Notes: generated by a model not told the origin, from the sequence alone. Shown: positions 17,293 through 25,587, counted from the first letter of the stretch. The stretch: 64,000 bases of DNA from Mesorhizobium sp. NFR06 (GCF_900115245.1 NZ_FOVT01000006.1:248001-312000); one strand, 5' to 3'. Translations and numbers: made by a program.

Positions 17293-17745
17293 TCAGGCCT
17301 TGGCCTTGCGCTTGCCCTTGCCTGCGTCGCCGGCGGCCGGCTTGCGGCCGAGGCCGGACGATTTGGCCAGCGCGGAGCGGGTGGCCGAATAGCTCGGCGC
17401 CACCATCGGATAGTCGGCGGGCAGGCCCCATTTCGCGCGGTATTCGTCCGGCGTCAGGCCGTGATCGGTCGCGAGGTGGCGCTTCAACGACTTGAACTTT
17501 TTTCCGTCTTCCAGGCAGACGATGTAGTCGGGAAAAACCGAGCGCTTCGGGTTGACGGCGGGCGTCTGCGCGACCGCCTCCTTGACCATGTTGCCACCGG
17601 CGAGCTTGCGCACCGACGCGCTGACGCTGGCGATCAGATCGGGCAGGCCGGAGGCAGGGAGCGGATTGTTGCCGACATAGGCCGAGACAATGTCGGCGGT
17701 CAGTTCGATTGCAGTCTTGTCGTCGATATTGGACAATTTTTTCAC
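17293..17745 (-). CDS. Ros/MucR family zinc-finger transcriptional regulator
   Basis: A 150-residue DNA-binding protein. The N-terminal half (AIELTADIVSAYVGNNPLPA, LPDLIASVSASVRKLAG) is the MucR oligomerisation region. The finger IVCLEDGKKFKSLKRHLATDH gives ligands C77-x2-D80-x9-H90-x4-H95, the C-D-H-H set found in MucR rather than the C-C-H-H of Ros. The block HGLTPDEYRAKWGLPADYPM follows. The tail is a Lys/Ala-rich basic extension (KGKRKAKA). MucR proteins bind AT-rich sites and control exopolysaccharide, motility and symbiosis genes, usually repressing themselves; the upstream region (17746-18089) is notably AT-rich for this genome. Confidence 0.93.
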   Translation of the reverse strand: MKKLSNIDDKTAIELTADIVSAYVGNNPLPASGLPDLIASVSASVRKLAGGNMVKEAVAQTPAVNPKRSVFPDYIVCLEDGKKFKSLKRHLATDHGLTPDEYRAKWGLPADYPMVAPSYSATRSALAKSSGLGRKPAAGDAGKGKRKAKA

Positions 17746-18089
17746 CTTCTGCCGGCTCTCAAGTGACCGGCTGCTTTTAAGACTTTGGTCTAGTTATCGT
17801 GTCGGACTAGTCCCCCAACGGACCGCCGATAGTCAGTAAACGCACGAGACTCGATACCAGACTGATGTTTCTACACGGACTGCAAACACGCAAGTTAGGA
17901 ATTCTAATAGCTATAGCTAACGTTTTATAGCACTGGCGGTCCGCCTGGATGCATAAAAGGCGCTAAAGCACTTCGATTTTCCATGGAAGTTGCTGAAAAA
18001 TCGAAGTCCAGGCCAAGTTGCGGCGCGCAACGACAATCCGCCGCCGAGCGGTCGAGCATGCGCGATTCGGCAATCCTGTGGCAAACCGC
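17746..18089. other. 344-bp AT-rich intergenic region upstream of mucR-type gene
   Basis: It contains an AT-rich stretch (about 17890-17935, including AATTCTAATAGCTATAGCTA) suited to MucR-type autoregulation, and a hairpin at 17970-18007 (arms ACTTCGATTTT and AAAATCGAAGT). No open frame with a credible start was found. Confidence 0.5.
17970..18007. repeat. inverted repeat (hairpin) between two minus-strand genes
   Basis: Arms of 11 bp at 17970-17980 and 17997-18007 flank a 16-nt loop that includes CCATGG. It lies 83 bp beyond the stop of the 73-residue protein gene and may terminate that minus-strand transcript (DMT transporter plus small gene). Confidence 0.5.
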
Positions 18090-18311
18090 TCAGTTGGCGG
18101 CGACATCGTGCCTGAGGTCCACCGGCGGCTTGTCGGCCAGGATTTCCAGCACGCGCTTCCAGCGCGCGCAGCGGCCGAAATCCTTTTGCTCGATGGCCTT
18201 TTCCGCCTTCATGGCCGCATAGAGCGGCGCCTCCGCGCCGAACTCCCTGACCAGCCAGTGTGCCTCCTGCCTGGCGCGGCGTTCGTCTTCGTCAACTGCA
18301 ATTTTGGACAT
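18090..18311 (-). CDS. small conserved hypothetical protein (73 aa)
   Basis: A 73-residue soluble protein beginning MSKIAVDEDERRARQEAHWL. The ATG at 18311 lies 20 bp inside the end of the DMT transporter gene on the same strand, so translation is probably coupled. The sequence is rich in charged helix (DERRARQEAHWLVREFGAEA, AEKAIEQKDFGRCARWKRVL). I recognise no domain, but the composition fits a family of small rhizobial proteins that follow housekeeping genes. Function unknown. Confidence 0.7.
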   Translation of the reverse strand: MSKIAVDEDERRARQEAHWLVREFGAEAPLYAAMKAEKAIEQKDFGRCARWKRVLEILADKPPVDLRHDVAAN

Positions 18312-19440
18312 CCCGGATCTCCGTACCTTCGATGCCGACCGCAAGGCAGCTGCCAATGACGAGGACGGCGCCGGCAACCGCCGTCATCGTCAGGCTTTCG
18401 CCCGACAGGGTCAGCAGAAACGTGGAAGCGATCGGCGTCAGATAGGCGACGACCGCTATGCGGCCGCCGTGATCGAGCTTTGCCGCGCGCGACCAGAAAT
18501 AGTAGCCGAGCCCCATCGGACCGGCGCCGAGATAGAGGCCGAGCAGAAGATGCGCGCCGTTGGGGGGCGCGACGCCATCATGCAGGCACCAGGCCAAGGT
18601 GAGCGCGACGCCGATCAGCGCCGACGGCAAAAGCAGGCGCTCGGGCGACACGGCAAGGCGGCCGACGGTGAGCGAGTAGAAGGCCATGCAGAGCGCCGAG
18701 CCGAAAGCGGCGAGGTAGCCGACGAGGCCGCCTTCGAACCAGGCCTGCGTGCGGCCGCCGGAAATGACCAGCGCCACGCCGGCGAAGCCGAGCGCGGCAG
18801 CCAGACCGAGCAGCAGCGGACGCCGCGGGCGGCCAAGCAGGATGACGCCCGCGGCAGTCATCAGCGGCCAGGTATAGGCGATGAGGTTCGCCTCGATGAC
18901 CGGCATCGAGGCGAAGCCGACATATTGCAGCACCATGGTGCCGACCAGGCCGATGAAGCCGACGACGTAGGCGAGCGCAACATTCCCCTTCTCCCCTGGT
19001 GGGAGAAGGTGGCGTCGCAAAGCGAAGTCGGATGGGGGGTGTTCCAGGGAACGCCAACGTTTTACTTCGCTGGAACGCCCTTCATCCGTCCCGGCGCTAG
19101 GCGCCGATCCACCGCCCGGGGGCGAGCCGCGGGTCTCGCCCGGTCCTGCGGACCCCGCGAGGGGAGAAGGAAAGGCGCCAGCCAGCCGGATCAGCGCGAA
19201 GACCAGGGCCGCGCCGCAGAACTGCAGGAACTGCACTTGCGACACCGGATGGGTGGCAAGCAGCGTCTTGCCGACAAGGGCGTTGGTCGCCCACAACGCC
19301 ACCGCGCCCAGGGCGAAGGCCAGCGCCGCCTTCAAGGCGGCTCCGGACCTCCGCCCTTCCTGCTCGGCGGTTATGACCAGCCTCGGGTTCAGCGGCGCAA
19401 AAGGCGGCTGCGGCCCGGCTGGATCATGGCTGGCTACCAT
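18292..19440 (-). CDS. DMT/EamA-family transporter with an in-frame repeat insertion
   Basis: A 382-residue inner-membrane transporter of the drug/metabolite family. The ATG at 19440 (AGGGAG just upstream) is used. The EamA architecture is visible: LKAALAFALGAVALWATNALVGK, FLQFCGAALVFALIRLAGA, VALAYVVGFIGLVGTMVLQYVGF, and later LSLTVGRL-like and YFWSRAAKLDHGGRIAVVAY segments. Between the second and third membrane segments, residues about 91-152 form a polar insert (PSPLAGSAGPGETRGSPPGG, HLLPPGEKGN) encoded by a palindromic repeat at 18985-19170; ordinary EamA proteins have a short loop there. The gene overlaps the oxygenase-like gene by 7 bp upstream. The substrate is unknown, and function after insertion is untested. 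Confidence 0.88.
   Translation of the reverse strand: MVASHDPAGPQPPFAPLNPRLVITAEQEGRRSGAALKAALAFALGAVALWATNALVGKTLLATHPVSQVQFLQFCGAALVFALIRLAGAFPSPLAGSAGPGETRGSPPGGGSAPSAGTDEGRSSEVKRWRSLEHPPSDFALRRHLLPPGEKGNVALAYVVGFIGLVGTMVLQYVGFASMPVIEANLIAYTWPLMTAAGVILLGRPRRPLLLGLAAALGFAGVALVISGGRTQAWFEGGLVGYLAAFGSALCMAFYSLTVGRLAVSPERLLLPSALIGVALTLAWCLHDGVAPPNGAHLLLGLYLGAGPMGLGYYFWSRAAKLDHGGRIAVVAYLTPIASTFLLTLSGESLTMTAVAGAVLVIGSCLAVGIEGTEIRDVQNCS
18985..19170. repeat. palindromic repeat inserted in frame in the DMT gene
   Basis: A 186-bp segment bounded by CCTTCTCCCC (18987 on) and GGGGAGAAGG (19161-19170), i.e. with inverted ends. It has internal dyads around TGTTCCAG/CTGGAACG (19040-19078) and a GC-rich centre. 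It is exactly divisible by three and has no stop in the transporter frame. Its termini resemble the CTCCCC/GGGGAG-type mosaic repeats found between genes elsewhere in the window (for example 22065-22080). Confidence 0.8.
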
Positions 19441-20267
19441 GACTCCCTGGCCCCGCCGGGGACGGGTTCGGCACCCGGCTGCGGCATGGGATGCTCCTCG
19501 GCATGGCGGCGATAGGCGGGCAGTTGGTTGGCCCAGACGTCCTCGGCCAGCTCGTTCACCCACGCTCGGTCATGGTCGTTGTCGGCGGCAAGGTAGAACA
19601 TGCGGTTGTCGTCGACATAGGGTTTGGTCGCCGAGCGCTGGTTGAGCACCAGCGTGACGCGCTCGCCGAGCTGGATCGGGGCGGTGCGGTGAAGCACGCC
19701 CAGGAACTGGCCGAGCGTGGCGTAGTTCATCTTGTGGTCGATGCGCATGATCTTGTTGCGCGGCAGGTCGCGGCCGGATTCCAGGATCGAGCGGCCGGTC
19801 TCGGAATCGTCGCAATAGATTTCGAGATGACCGCCGATGAGCGGGTCGCTGATCGACAGCGGGATGAGCTCCGTCACCGGAACGCCATCGCAATGCCATT
19901 CGACCGCGCCATCCCTGGGGTTCATGAAGGTGACGGTCGAGCCGACGATCGACAGCGGATACGGCTCGAGCTTGGTTCCCATCATGTCGGACAGCCTCTC
20001 CAGGCGCAGCTTGTCGTGCAAGAGCTCCTTGATCTCGGGGATGAAGCGGTCGGCGCCGGTGATGAAGGTGAGATCCAGATGCTTGCGCACGGCATGGCTG
20101 GCCTTCAGTTTCAGGGCGGCTTCCTCAATGGCGGCAAGCAGCGCGGGATCGTAACCGTGACGATACTGGGCGACGCCGAAGCTCGACACTTTCCAGGACG
20201 TCTCATGACCAATGATGGCCTCGCGGCTCATCGCACAGCGCAGATCGGGAATTGAATGAGCGTTCAT
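19434..20267 (-). CDS. 2OG-Fe(II) oxygenase-like protein
   Basis: A 277-residue cytoplasmic protein from the ATG at 20267 (GGAGAAGTAGA upstream). The jelly-roll iron ligands of 2-oxoglutarate oxygenases appear to be H125 and D127 (VEWHCDGVP) and H193 (GVLHRTAPI), with R203 (GERVTL) ten residues later placed to hold 2-oxoglutarate. Family resemblance is inferred from this spacing and the strand pattern, not from a close match. It overlaps the DMT transporter gene and diverges from a LysR gene 112 bp away, suggesting that an oxygenase and an exporter are controlled together by that regulator. Substrate unknown. Confidence 0.65.
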   Translation of the reverse strand: MNAHSIPDLRCAMSREAIIGHETSWKVSSFGVAQYRHGYDPALLAAIEEAALKLKASHAVRKHLDLTFITGADRFIPEIKELLHDKLRLERLSDMMGTKLEPYPLSIVGSTVTFMNPRDGAVEWHCDGVPVTELIPLSISDPLIGGHLEIYCDDSETGRSILESGRDLPRNKIMRIDHKMNYATLGQFLGVLHRTAPIQLGERVTLVLNQRSATKPYVDDNRMFYLAADNDHDRAWVNELAEDVWANQLPAYRRHAEEHPMPQPGAEPVPGGARESW

Positions 20268-20379
20268 TCTACTTCTCCAAGGTGGGGGCAACACTTGGTA
20301 AACAGTCGATTAATTCACCTCCCCCTGTAAATTTAGGAATGCTGGTGCTAGCGTAAGCCCAGCTTAAGGTCGAAACCCC

Positions 20380-21348
20380 GTGCGTCTGCTCAGTCAGGTC
20401 AATCTCAACTCGCTGAAAATCGTGGAAAGCGCCGCGAGGCACAAGAATTTCACACGCGCCGGCGAAGAGCAGTTTATCACCGCTTCGGCCGTCAGCCAGC
20501 GCGTGAAGAGCCTGGAGGATCAGCTGCGCTTCAAGATCTTCGAGCGCGGCGGCAATGCGGTGTCGCTGACGCCGGAAGGCGAGACCTATGTGGCGCGCGT
20601 GCGCGAGGCGCTGGAGCGGATCGTGGCGGCAAGCATGGAGGCCACCGGCCAGTCGCAGGCGCACGTGCTTCGCATCTGCGTTTTGCCGACCTTCGCGGCA
20701 CGCTGGCTGTTTCCCAGGCTGATGGCTTTCCAGCGGCAATATCCCGACATCGAGATGCGGGTGTCGACCTCCTACGCCACGCATGAATTCTCGACATCGG
20801 AATACGACGTCGAGATCCGCTATGGCGACGGCAATTTCCCCGGCTTGCTGTCGGAGCTGTTGTTCAAGGAGGATCTGACGCCGGTGTGCAGCCGCAAGCT
20901 GTTCCACGAGGTGCTGGGCGAAAAGCCGCTGTCGAAGGTGACGCCGGAGGACCTGCGCTATTTCACGCTGCTCCACTCCGACACCTGCACCCAGAACTGG
21001 CAGTCGTGGCTGGGCTTTGCCGGCGCGAGCTTCGTGCTCGGCGAGGCCAGGAGCGCCTATTTCGATTCCTGCATGATGGCCTACGAGGCGGCCAATGCCG
21101 GCATGGGCTTTGCCGTCGCCAACCGCGCCTATATGGCAAGCGACATCCGCGCCGAGCGCCTGGTGGCGCCGTTCGCGGTCCACCACCCCAATACTGCCGG
21201 GTGGTATTTCGTCAACCCGATCAAGGCGGTCGGCGCCCGCAAGGTGGAGTTGTTCAAGCAGTGGATCATGGCCGAGGCGGCGCTGACGCAGCGCCAGCTC
21301 GACCTCGAGATCGCCGGCGTGCCGGTGAGGCTGGCGGCGATCGCGTGA
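20380..21348 (+). CDS. LysR-family regulator, GcvA type
   Basis: A 322-residue regulator with a GTG start at 20380. The winged helix-turn-helix is at the N-terminus (NSLKIVESAARHKNFTRAGE, ITASAVSQRVKSLEDQL, FERGGNAVSLTPEG). The effector domain follows (RICVLPTFAARWLFPRL, FSTSEYDVEIRYGDG, MMAYEAANAGMGFAVANRAY), which is most like GcvA-type members. It diverges from the oxygenase-like gene, the usual arrangement for a LysR protein and its target. The shared 112-bp region (20268-20379) should contain both promoters. The inducer is unknown. Confidence 0.9.
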   Translation: MRLLSQVNLNSLKIVESAARHKNFTRAGEEQFITASAVSQRVKSLEDQLRFKIFERGGNAVSLTPEGETYVARVREALERIVAASMEATGQSQAHVLRICVLPTFAARWLFPRLMAFQRQYPDIEMRVSTSYATHEFSTSEYDVEIRYGDGNFPGLLSELLFKEDLTPVCSRKLFHEVLGEKPLSKVTPEDLRYFTLLHSDTCTQNWQSWLGFAGASFVLGEARSAYFDSCMMAYEAANAGMGFAVANRAYMASDIRAERLVAPFAVHHPNTAGWYFVNPIKAVGARKVELFKQWIMAEAALTQRQLDLEIAGVPVRLAAIA

Positions 21349-21483
21349 AGACCGGCGTCCCCGCGCCGAATGTCGGCATTTTCCGATAATCTTTCCGCTA
21401 TGGCCGGCTACCGCGATCACACCATGACGCGGCGGCAAGACTCAGCTATCTTGGATCGTGCGGCGGGCCTGATTTTCCCGCTT

Positions 21484-21522
21484 GGCCGGCGCTATCGAGC
21501 TTCCTCCCAAGCAGCGCCGGCC
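21484..21522. terminator. hairpin between LysR and lipoprotein genes
   Basis: A 10-bp inverted repeat (GGCCGGCGCT at 21484-21493, complement at 21513-21522) with a 19-nt loop lies between two convergent genes and is followed by TTCTTC on the plus strand. It could end both transcripts. Confidence 0.5.
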
Positions 21523-21566
21523 TTCTTCGTTCAGCCGAACAATAGTCGATCGGGCCGGCCTCGGCG

Positions 21567-21743
21567 CTATTGCTTCGGCGGGGTGCCGGGCTGGTCGCCG
21601 CCGGTGGTCGATTTCGGCACCGGGTTCTTGTCGACCTGCGGGTTCTGGTCGACCGCGGGCGCCTTGGTCGGCGGCACGCTGTTGTCGCACGCGGCGAGCA
21701 CGAGCCCTGCCGCGGCAGCCAGCAGCACAGGAAGTTTCTTCAT
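21567..21743 (-). CDS. small lipoprotein (58 aa)
   Basis: A 58-residue protein from the ATG at 21743 (AGGAGG 7 bp upstream). The N-terminus is a lipoprotein signal (MKKLPVLLAAAAGLVLAAC) with the lipobox L-A-A-C and acylated Cys at 19. The mature 40 residues are Pro/Gln/Lys-rich and unstructured (VPPTKAPAVDQNPQVDKNPV), resembling the short lipoproteins of rhizobia. The residue after Cys is Asp, which in enteric bacteria would signal inner-membrane retention; that rule may not hold here. No function is assigned. Confidence 0.75.
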   Translation of the reverse strand: MKKLPVLLAAAAGLVLAACDNSVPPTKAPAVDQNPQVDKNPVPKSTTGGDQPGTPPKQ

Positions 21744-21884
21744 GACGACCTCCTCTCGTTCGCCCCTTTCATGCAGGGCAAACGAGACGGCGGCGGTTTG
21801 GTTGCGTGGCGCGGTTTGGTTGGTTGGGGGAACCATCCGGCCCGCGTCCGGTTGAGAGCCAATCGAACGTATAAGGAGATGGCC

Positions 21885-22052
21885 ATGATCCGCCTGCTGC
21901 TTACGGGACTGTTGGCCTACACCGCCTATCGCGTCGCCGTGAGGATCATCGACGAGGTGCCCGGCGATGTCGCGCCGCTGGACATGCCGGGCGATGAACG
22001 GCGCACGCTGCGGCGTCAGTCGGCGAAGATGGGGGTCGAGCCGAAAAGGTAA
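21885..22052 (+). CDS. small membrane-anchored hypothetical protein (55 aa)
   Basis: A 55-residue protein beginning MIRLLLTGLLAYTAYRVAVR with a short N-terminal hydrophobic segment, then a charged tail (IIDEVPGDVAPLDMPGDERR). AAGGAG at 21873-21878 is 6 bp before the ATG at 21885, so this start is better than the ATG at 21879. It diverges from the lipoprotein gene. No domain recognised. Confidence 0.65.
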   Translation: MIRLLLTGLLAYTAYRVAVRIIDEVPGDVAPLDMPGDERRTLRRQSAKMGVEPKR

Positions 22053-22123
22053 CGACAGCCAATCTCCCCTTGAGGGGAGGTCAACCCCGTTGCGAACAAA
22101 GCGGAAACGATGCTTGATGGGCG

Positions 22124-24205
22124 ATGAACATCGCCGCCCGTGATTCGTCCTTCGAGACGCCCGCCTATCTTGCCCGGCTGAACGAGGAACAGCGGCTGGC
22201 GGTGGTGCATGGCGACGGCAAGGTGGCGGCGCCGCTTCTGGTGATCGCCGGCGCGGGCTCGGGCAAGACCAACACGCTGGCGCACCGCGTCGCGCATCTC
22301 ATCGTCAAGGGCGCCGATCCGCGCCGCATTCTGTTGATGACCTTCTCGCGGCGTGCTGCTTCGGAGATGGCCAAGCGCGTCGAACGCATTGCCGGCGAGG
22401 TGCTGGGACGCGACGCGGCGATCATCGCCGACGCGCTCGCCTGGGCCGGCACGTTTCACGGCATCGGCGCCAGGCTGCTGCGCGACTATGCCGAGCAGAT
22501 CGGCCTCGATCCGGCCTTCACCATCCACGACCGCGAGGACTCCGCCGACCTGATGAACCTTGCCCGGCACGAGCTGGGTTTTTCGAAAACCGAAAGCCGC
22601 TTCCCCACGAAAAGCACCTGCCTGCAGATCTATTCCCGCGCGGTGAATGCGCAGGCGCCGCTCGGCGAAGTGCTGGGCTCGGCCTTTCCCTGGTGCTCAG
22701 GCTGGGCAGAACAGCTGAAAGAGCTGTTCGCCGCTTACGTCGAGGCCAAGCAGGCGCAAAGCGTGCTCGATTACGACGACCTTCTGCTCTACTGGGCACA
22801 GATGGCGGCCGAGCCCGAGATCGCGGCGCATCTTTCCTCCCGCTTCGACCATGTTCTGGTCGACGAATACCAGGACACCAACCGGCTGCAGGCCTCCATC
22901 CTGCTGGCGCTCAAGCCGGACGGCGCGGGCTTGACCGTTGTCGGCGACGACGCGCAGTCGATCTATTCCTTCCGCGCCGCGGAAGTGCGCAACATCCTCG
23001 ATTTCCCGAAACAATTCGCAAAGCCCGCCGAGGTCGTCATGCTGGAGCGCAACTATCGCTCGACCGAAACGATCCTGGCCGCCGCCAACAAGGTGATCGG
23101 CGAGGCCAGCGAGCGATTCACCAAGAACCTGTGGACCGAGCGCAGGTCCTCGCACAAGCCGCAACTGGTCAGCGTGCGCGACGAAGCGGAGCAGGCCAAT
23201 TATGTCTGCCAGGCGATCCTCGCCGAACGCGAGGCCGGCACGGCGCTGAAGGCGCAGGCCGTGCTGTTCCGCGCCTCGCATCACAGCGGGCCGCTCGAGG
23301 TCGAGCTGACGCGCCGCAACATCCCGTTCGTCAAATTCGGCGGCTTGAAATTCCTGGACGCCGCGCATGTGAAGGACATGCTGGCGATGCTGCGCTTCGC
23401 CGAGAACCCGCGCGACCGCGTCGCCGGCTTCCGCGTGCTGCAACTGATGCCGGGTATCGGGCCGTCCGCCGCCTCGCAGATCGTCGACGCGATGGCGACG
23501 TCGCTGGACGAGACGCTGGGCCTTGCCCGCTTCCGGCCGCCGCAACGCGCGGCGCAAGACTGGCCGGTTTTCCTCGACATTTATAGCGGGCTGCGCGCCG
23601 GCGCCAAATGGCCGGCCGATCTCGAGCGGATCAGGCTCTGGTACGAGCCGCACCTGGAGCGCATTCATGAAGACGCCATCACGCGCCGGGCCGACCTCAT
23701 ACAGCTCGAGCAGATCGCGTCGACCTATCCCTCGCGCGAGCGCTTTCTCACCGAACTGACGCTCGACCCGCCCGACGCCACCAGCGACCAGGCCGGTCCG
23801 CCGCATCGCGACGAGGATTACCTCATCCTGTCGACCATCCATTCTGCCAAGGGCCAGGAGTGGAAGAACGTGTTCGTGCTCAACACCGTCGATGGCTGCA
23901 TCCCGGCAGATCTCGGCGTCGGCACGAAGGAGGACATCGAGGAGGAGCGCCGGCTGCTCTATGTGGCGATGACGCGGGCCAAGGACAGCCTGCATCTCAT
24001 CGTGCCGCAGCGCTTTTATCCGCACAACCAGCCGGCGCGCGGCGACCGCCACGTCTATGCCTCGCGCACCCGCTTCATCCCGGCCTCGATGCTTTCGGCC
24101 TTCGAGCAGTCGTCCTGGGCAAGCGCCGCGATCAAGGACGACCCGCGCCAGCGGCCGGGCGTCAAGGTCGATCTCGGCGCCCGCATGCGAGGCATGTGGA
24201 AATAA
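22124..24205 (+). CDS. UvrD/Rep-family ATP-dependent DNA helicase
   Basis: A 693-residue superfamily 1A helicase. Walker A is GAGSGKT (43-49), motif Ia is LLMTFSRRAASEM, motif II is VLVDEYQDTNRLQ (about 245-256), motif III is VVGDDAQSIYSFRAA, motif IV is LERNYRSTETIL, motif V is LSTIHSAKGQEWKNVFV and motif VI is RRLLYVAMTRAKDSL. All helicase motifs are intact. UvrD acts in nucleotide-excision and mismatch repair and PcrA/Rep at forks. The length of 693 residues is typical of the smaller UvrD-like paralogues in rhizobia rather than the main UvrD (about 750-800 or more). Single gene; repeats follow it. Confidence 0.93.
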   Translation: MNIAARDSSFETPAYLARLNEEQRLAVVHGDGKVAAPLLVIAGAGSGKTNTLAHRVAHLIVKGADPRRILLMTFSRRAASEMAKRVERIAGEVLGRDAAIIADALAWAGTFHGIGARLLRDYAEQIGLDPAFTIHDREDSADLMNLARHELGFSKTESRFPTKSTCLQIYSRAVNAQAPLGEVLGSAFPWCSGWAEQLKELFAAYVEAKQAQSVLDYDDLLLYWAQMAAEPEIAAHLSSRFDHVLVDEYQDTNRLQASILLALKPDGAGLTVVGDDAQSIYSFRAAEVRNILDFPKQFAKPAEVVMLERNYRSTETILAAANKVIGEASERFTKNLWTERRSSHKPQLVSVRDEAEQANYVCQAILAEREAGTALKAQAVLFRASHHSGPLEVELTRRNIPFVKFGGLKFLDAAHVKDMLAMLRFAENPRDRVAGFRVLQLMPGIGPSAASQIVDAMATSLDETLGLARFRPPQRAAQDWPVFLDIYSGLRAGAKWPADLERIRLWYEPHLERIHEDAITRRADLIQLEQIASTYPSRERFLTELTLDPPDATSDQAGPPHRDEDYLILSTIHSAKGQEWKNVFVLNTVDGCIPADLGVGTKEDIEEERRLLYVAMTRAKDSLHLIVPQRFYPHNQPARGDRHVYASRTRFIPASMLSAFEQSSWASAAIKDDPRQRPGVKVDLGARMRGMWK

Positions 24206-24270
24206 TGCATGCCGCTCAGAAGTGCGACGCGGTTCTGGGACAACGACAAGCATCATCACAAAACCTGAAG

Positions 24271-24415
24271 CGCGTCGTCTGAAATCCGTTTCAGCGCGAC
24301 GCGCCTTAGCGCAGTTCCAGGAAAGTGTGACACGGTTTTCCGTCAGGAATTGCGTCAAAACAAAGAGATAGAGCGCTTCGCCATTTCCGTGAAACGGCGA
24401 AAATGCGCTAGGATT
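24271..24415. repeat. mosaic of three palindromic repeats
   Basis: Three modules lie end to end between the helicase and the sterol desaturase gene. The first (24271-24305) has arms GCGCGTCG and CGACGCGC. The second (24309-24353) is a diverged reverse copy of the 45-bp element at 10904. After a connecting CAAAGAGATAGAGCG tract, the third (about 24370-24415) has arms GCGCTTCGCC and GGCGAAAATGCGC. Such composite elements resemble rhizobial intergenic mosaic elements (RIME-like). Confidence 0.8.
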
Positions 24416-24471
24416 GCCCACGACGGGACTCGCCGAAGAAAGCCTCTCCGGAGTTTTCCGATTTTATGTCT

Positions 24472-25284
24472 TCAATCCGGCTTGGCGGCGGGCGTGGCTT
24501 CACCGATCGGCGCGACCGGCTCGGCCGCGGCGACGAAGGGATGGACGAACTGCTGGTGGTAGAGTTGGGGCACCGGCTGGTCGACGCCGTATTTTTCCGG
24601 CATTCGCGGCGGCATGAACAAGGTGCCGGCGATGAGGTCGAGAAAGGGCAGCTGGGCGGCAAAATTCTTGTCAAAGGCCTGGCGTTCGTTGGCGTGGTGC
24701 CAGTGATGGAACTGCGGCGAGGCGATCAGCCATTTCAGCGGCCGGAACCCGATGCGCGTGTTGGAGTGGATGAATACCGACTGCCATTGATAGATCAGCA
24801 CGTAGATGAGAACGGCCTCGGCGGAAAAACCCAGCGCGAACAGCGGCACGAAGGAAGCCGACTTGGTCAGGATCTGGTCCACCGGGTGCACGCGGTGGGC
24901 GGCCAGCCAGTCCATCTCCTCGATTGAGTGGTGGATGGCGTGAAAACGCCACAGGAACGGCACAGCGTGGAAGGCGCGATGGGCGAGGTAGAAGCCGATG
25001 TCGGCGATGAGCAGCGCCTCGATCGCCTGCAGCCAGACAGGTTGCGACTGGACGGCCGCGGTGAGCCCTACGGGAACGAAACGCTCGATCAGCAGCATCG
25101 CCACGCCGATCACCAGCAACATGCCGAATTTGATGACGATGCCGTTGAACAGCAGATAGAAAACGTCGTTCAGCCAATGCCGGCGCGTCACCGACTGCTC
25201 GCCGTGCAGCGGCAGGAGCTGCTCCAACGGGATGAAGATGAGGGCGATAACCAGCACCGCCTTGAAGTCGATGAGATCGAACAC
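24472..25284 (-). CDS. sterol desaturase/fatty acid hydroxylase family protein
   Basis: A 270-residue integral membrane di-iron enzyme. The three histidine boxes are present: HRAFH (102-106), HAIHH (115-119) and HHWHH (193-197), with a further His in FIHSNTRIGF (about 173). Four membrane segments are visible, beginning with VLVIALIFIPLEQLLPL. Bacterial members hydroxylate or desaturate lipids such as carotenoids, sphingolipid-like or fatty acyl groups; the substrate here is unknown. The C-terminal tail after GVDQPVPQLYHQQFVHPF is Ala/Pro-rich. It stands alone, facing the helicase across a repeat. Confidence 0.9.
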   Translation of the reverse strand: MFDLIDFKAVLVIALIFIPLEQLLPLHGEQSVTRRHWLNDVFYLLFNGIVIKFGMLLVIGVAMLLIERFVPVGLTAAVQSQPVWLQAIEALLIADIGFYLAHRAFHAVPFLWRFHAIHHSIEEMDWLAAHRVHPVDQILTKSASFVPLFALGFSAEAVLIYVLIYQWQSVFIHSNTRIGFRPLKWLIASPQFHHWHHANERQAFDKNFAAQLPFLDLIAGTLFMPPRMPEKYGVDQPVPQLYHQQFVHPFVAAAEPVAPIGEATPAAKPD

Positions 25285-25360
25285 GGTCGCTCGCGGATCG
25301 GGTAGGGCCAGCCACCGACACTAGCCGCCAAAGGATGAACGGACCGTTGATGGCGCGCCT

Positions 25361-25462
25361 AAAGCGCGTCGCGCCAAAACGGATTCAGCCGACGCGCTTT
25401 CAGATCTTTGTTTTGATGCATGTCGTTGTCAGAACCGCCGCACACTTTTCGGCATCATGCTC
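25361..25462. repeat. RIME-like mosaic palindromic repeat
   Basis: A hairpin module (arms AAAGCGCGTC at 25361-25370 and GACGCGCTTT at 25391-25400) is joined by TCTTTGTTTTGATGCATGTC to a second module ending CACTTTTCGGCATCATGCTC (about 25443-25462). The first module matches, in reverse, the one at 24271; the second matches the end of the element at 30511-30625. Confidence 0.8.
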
Positions 25463-25587
25463 CAGGCATGAGCGGCGCAGGGCTGCCCCGCGGAAATCGC
25501 GTGAAACTTTTCGGCCGCTTGCGTGAAACACCGCACGGACCGTTCGCGTTCACCATGCCATTTGCGGACGCGCGGCAAGGAGGGCGG

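Noticed and set aside
22697..24421. A 574-codon open frame opposite the helicase gene
   Set aside because: All helicase motifs are in the plus frame; the antisense product lacks a recognisable domain.
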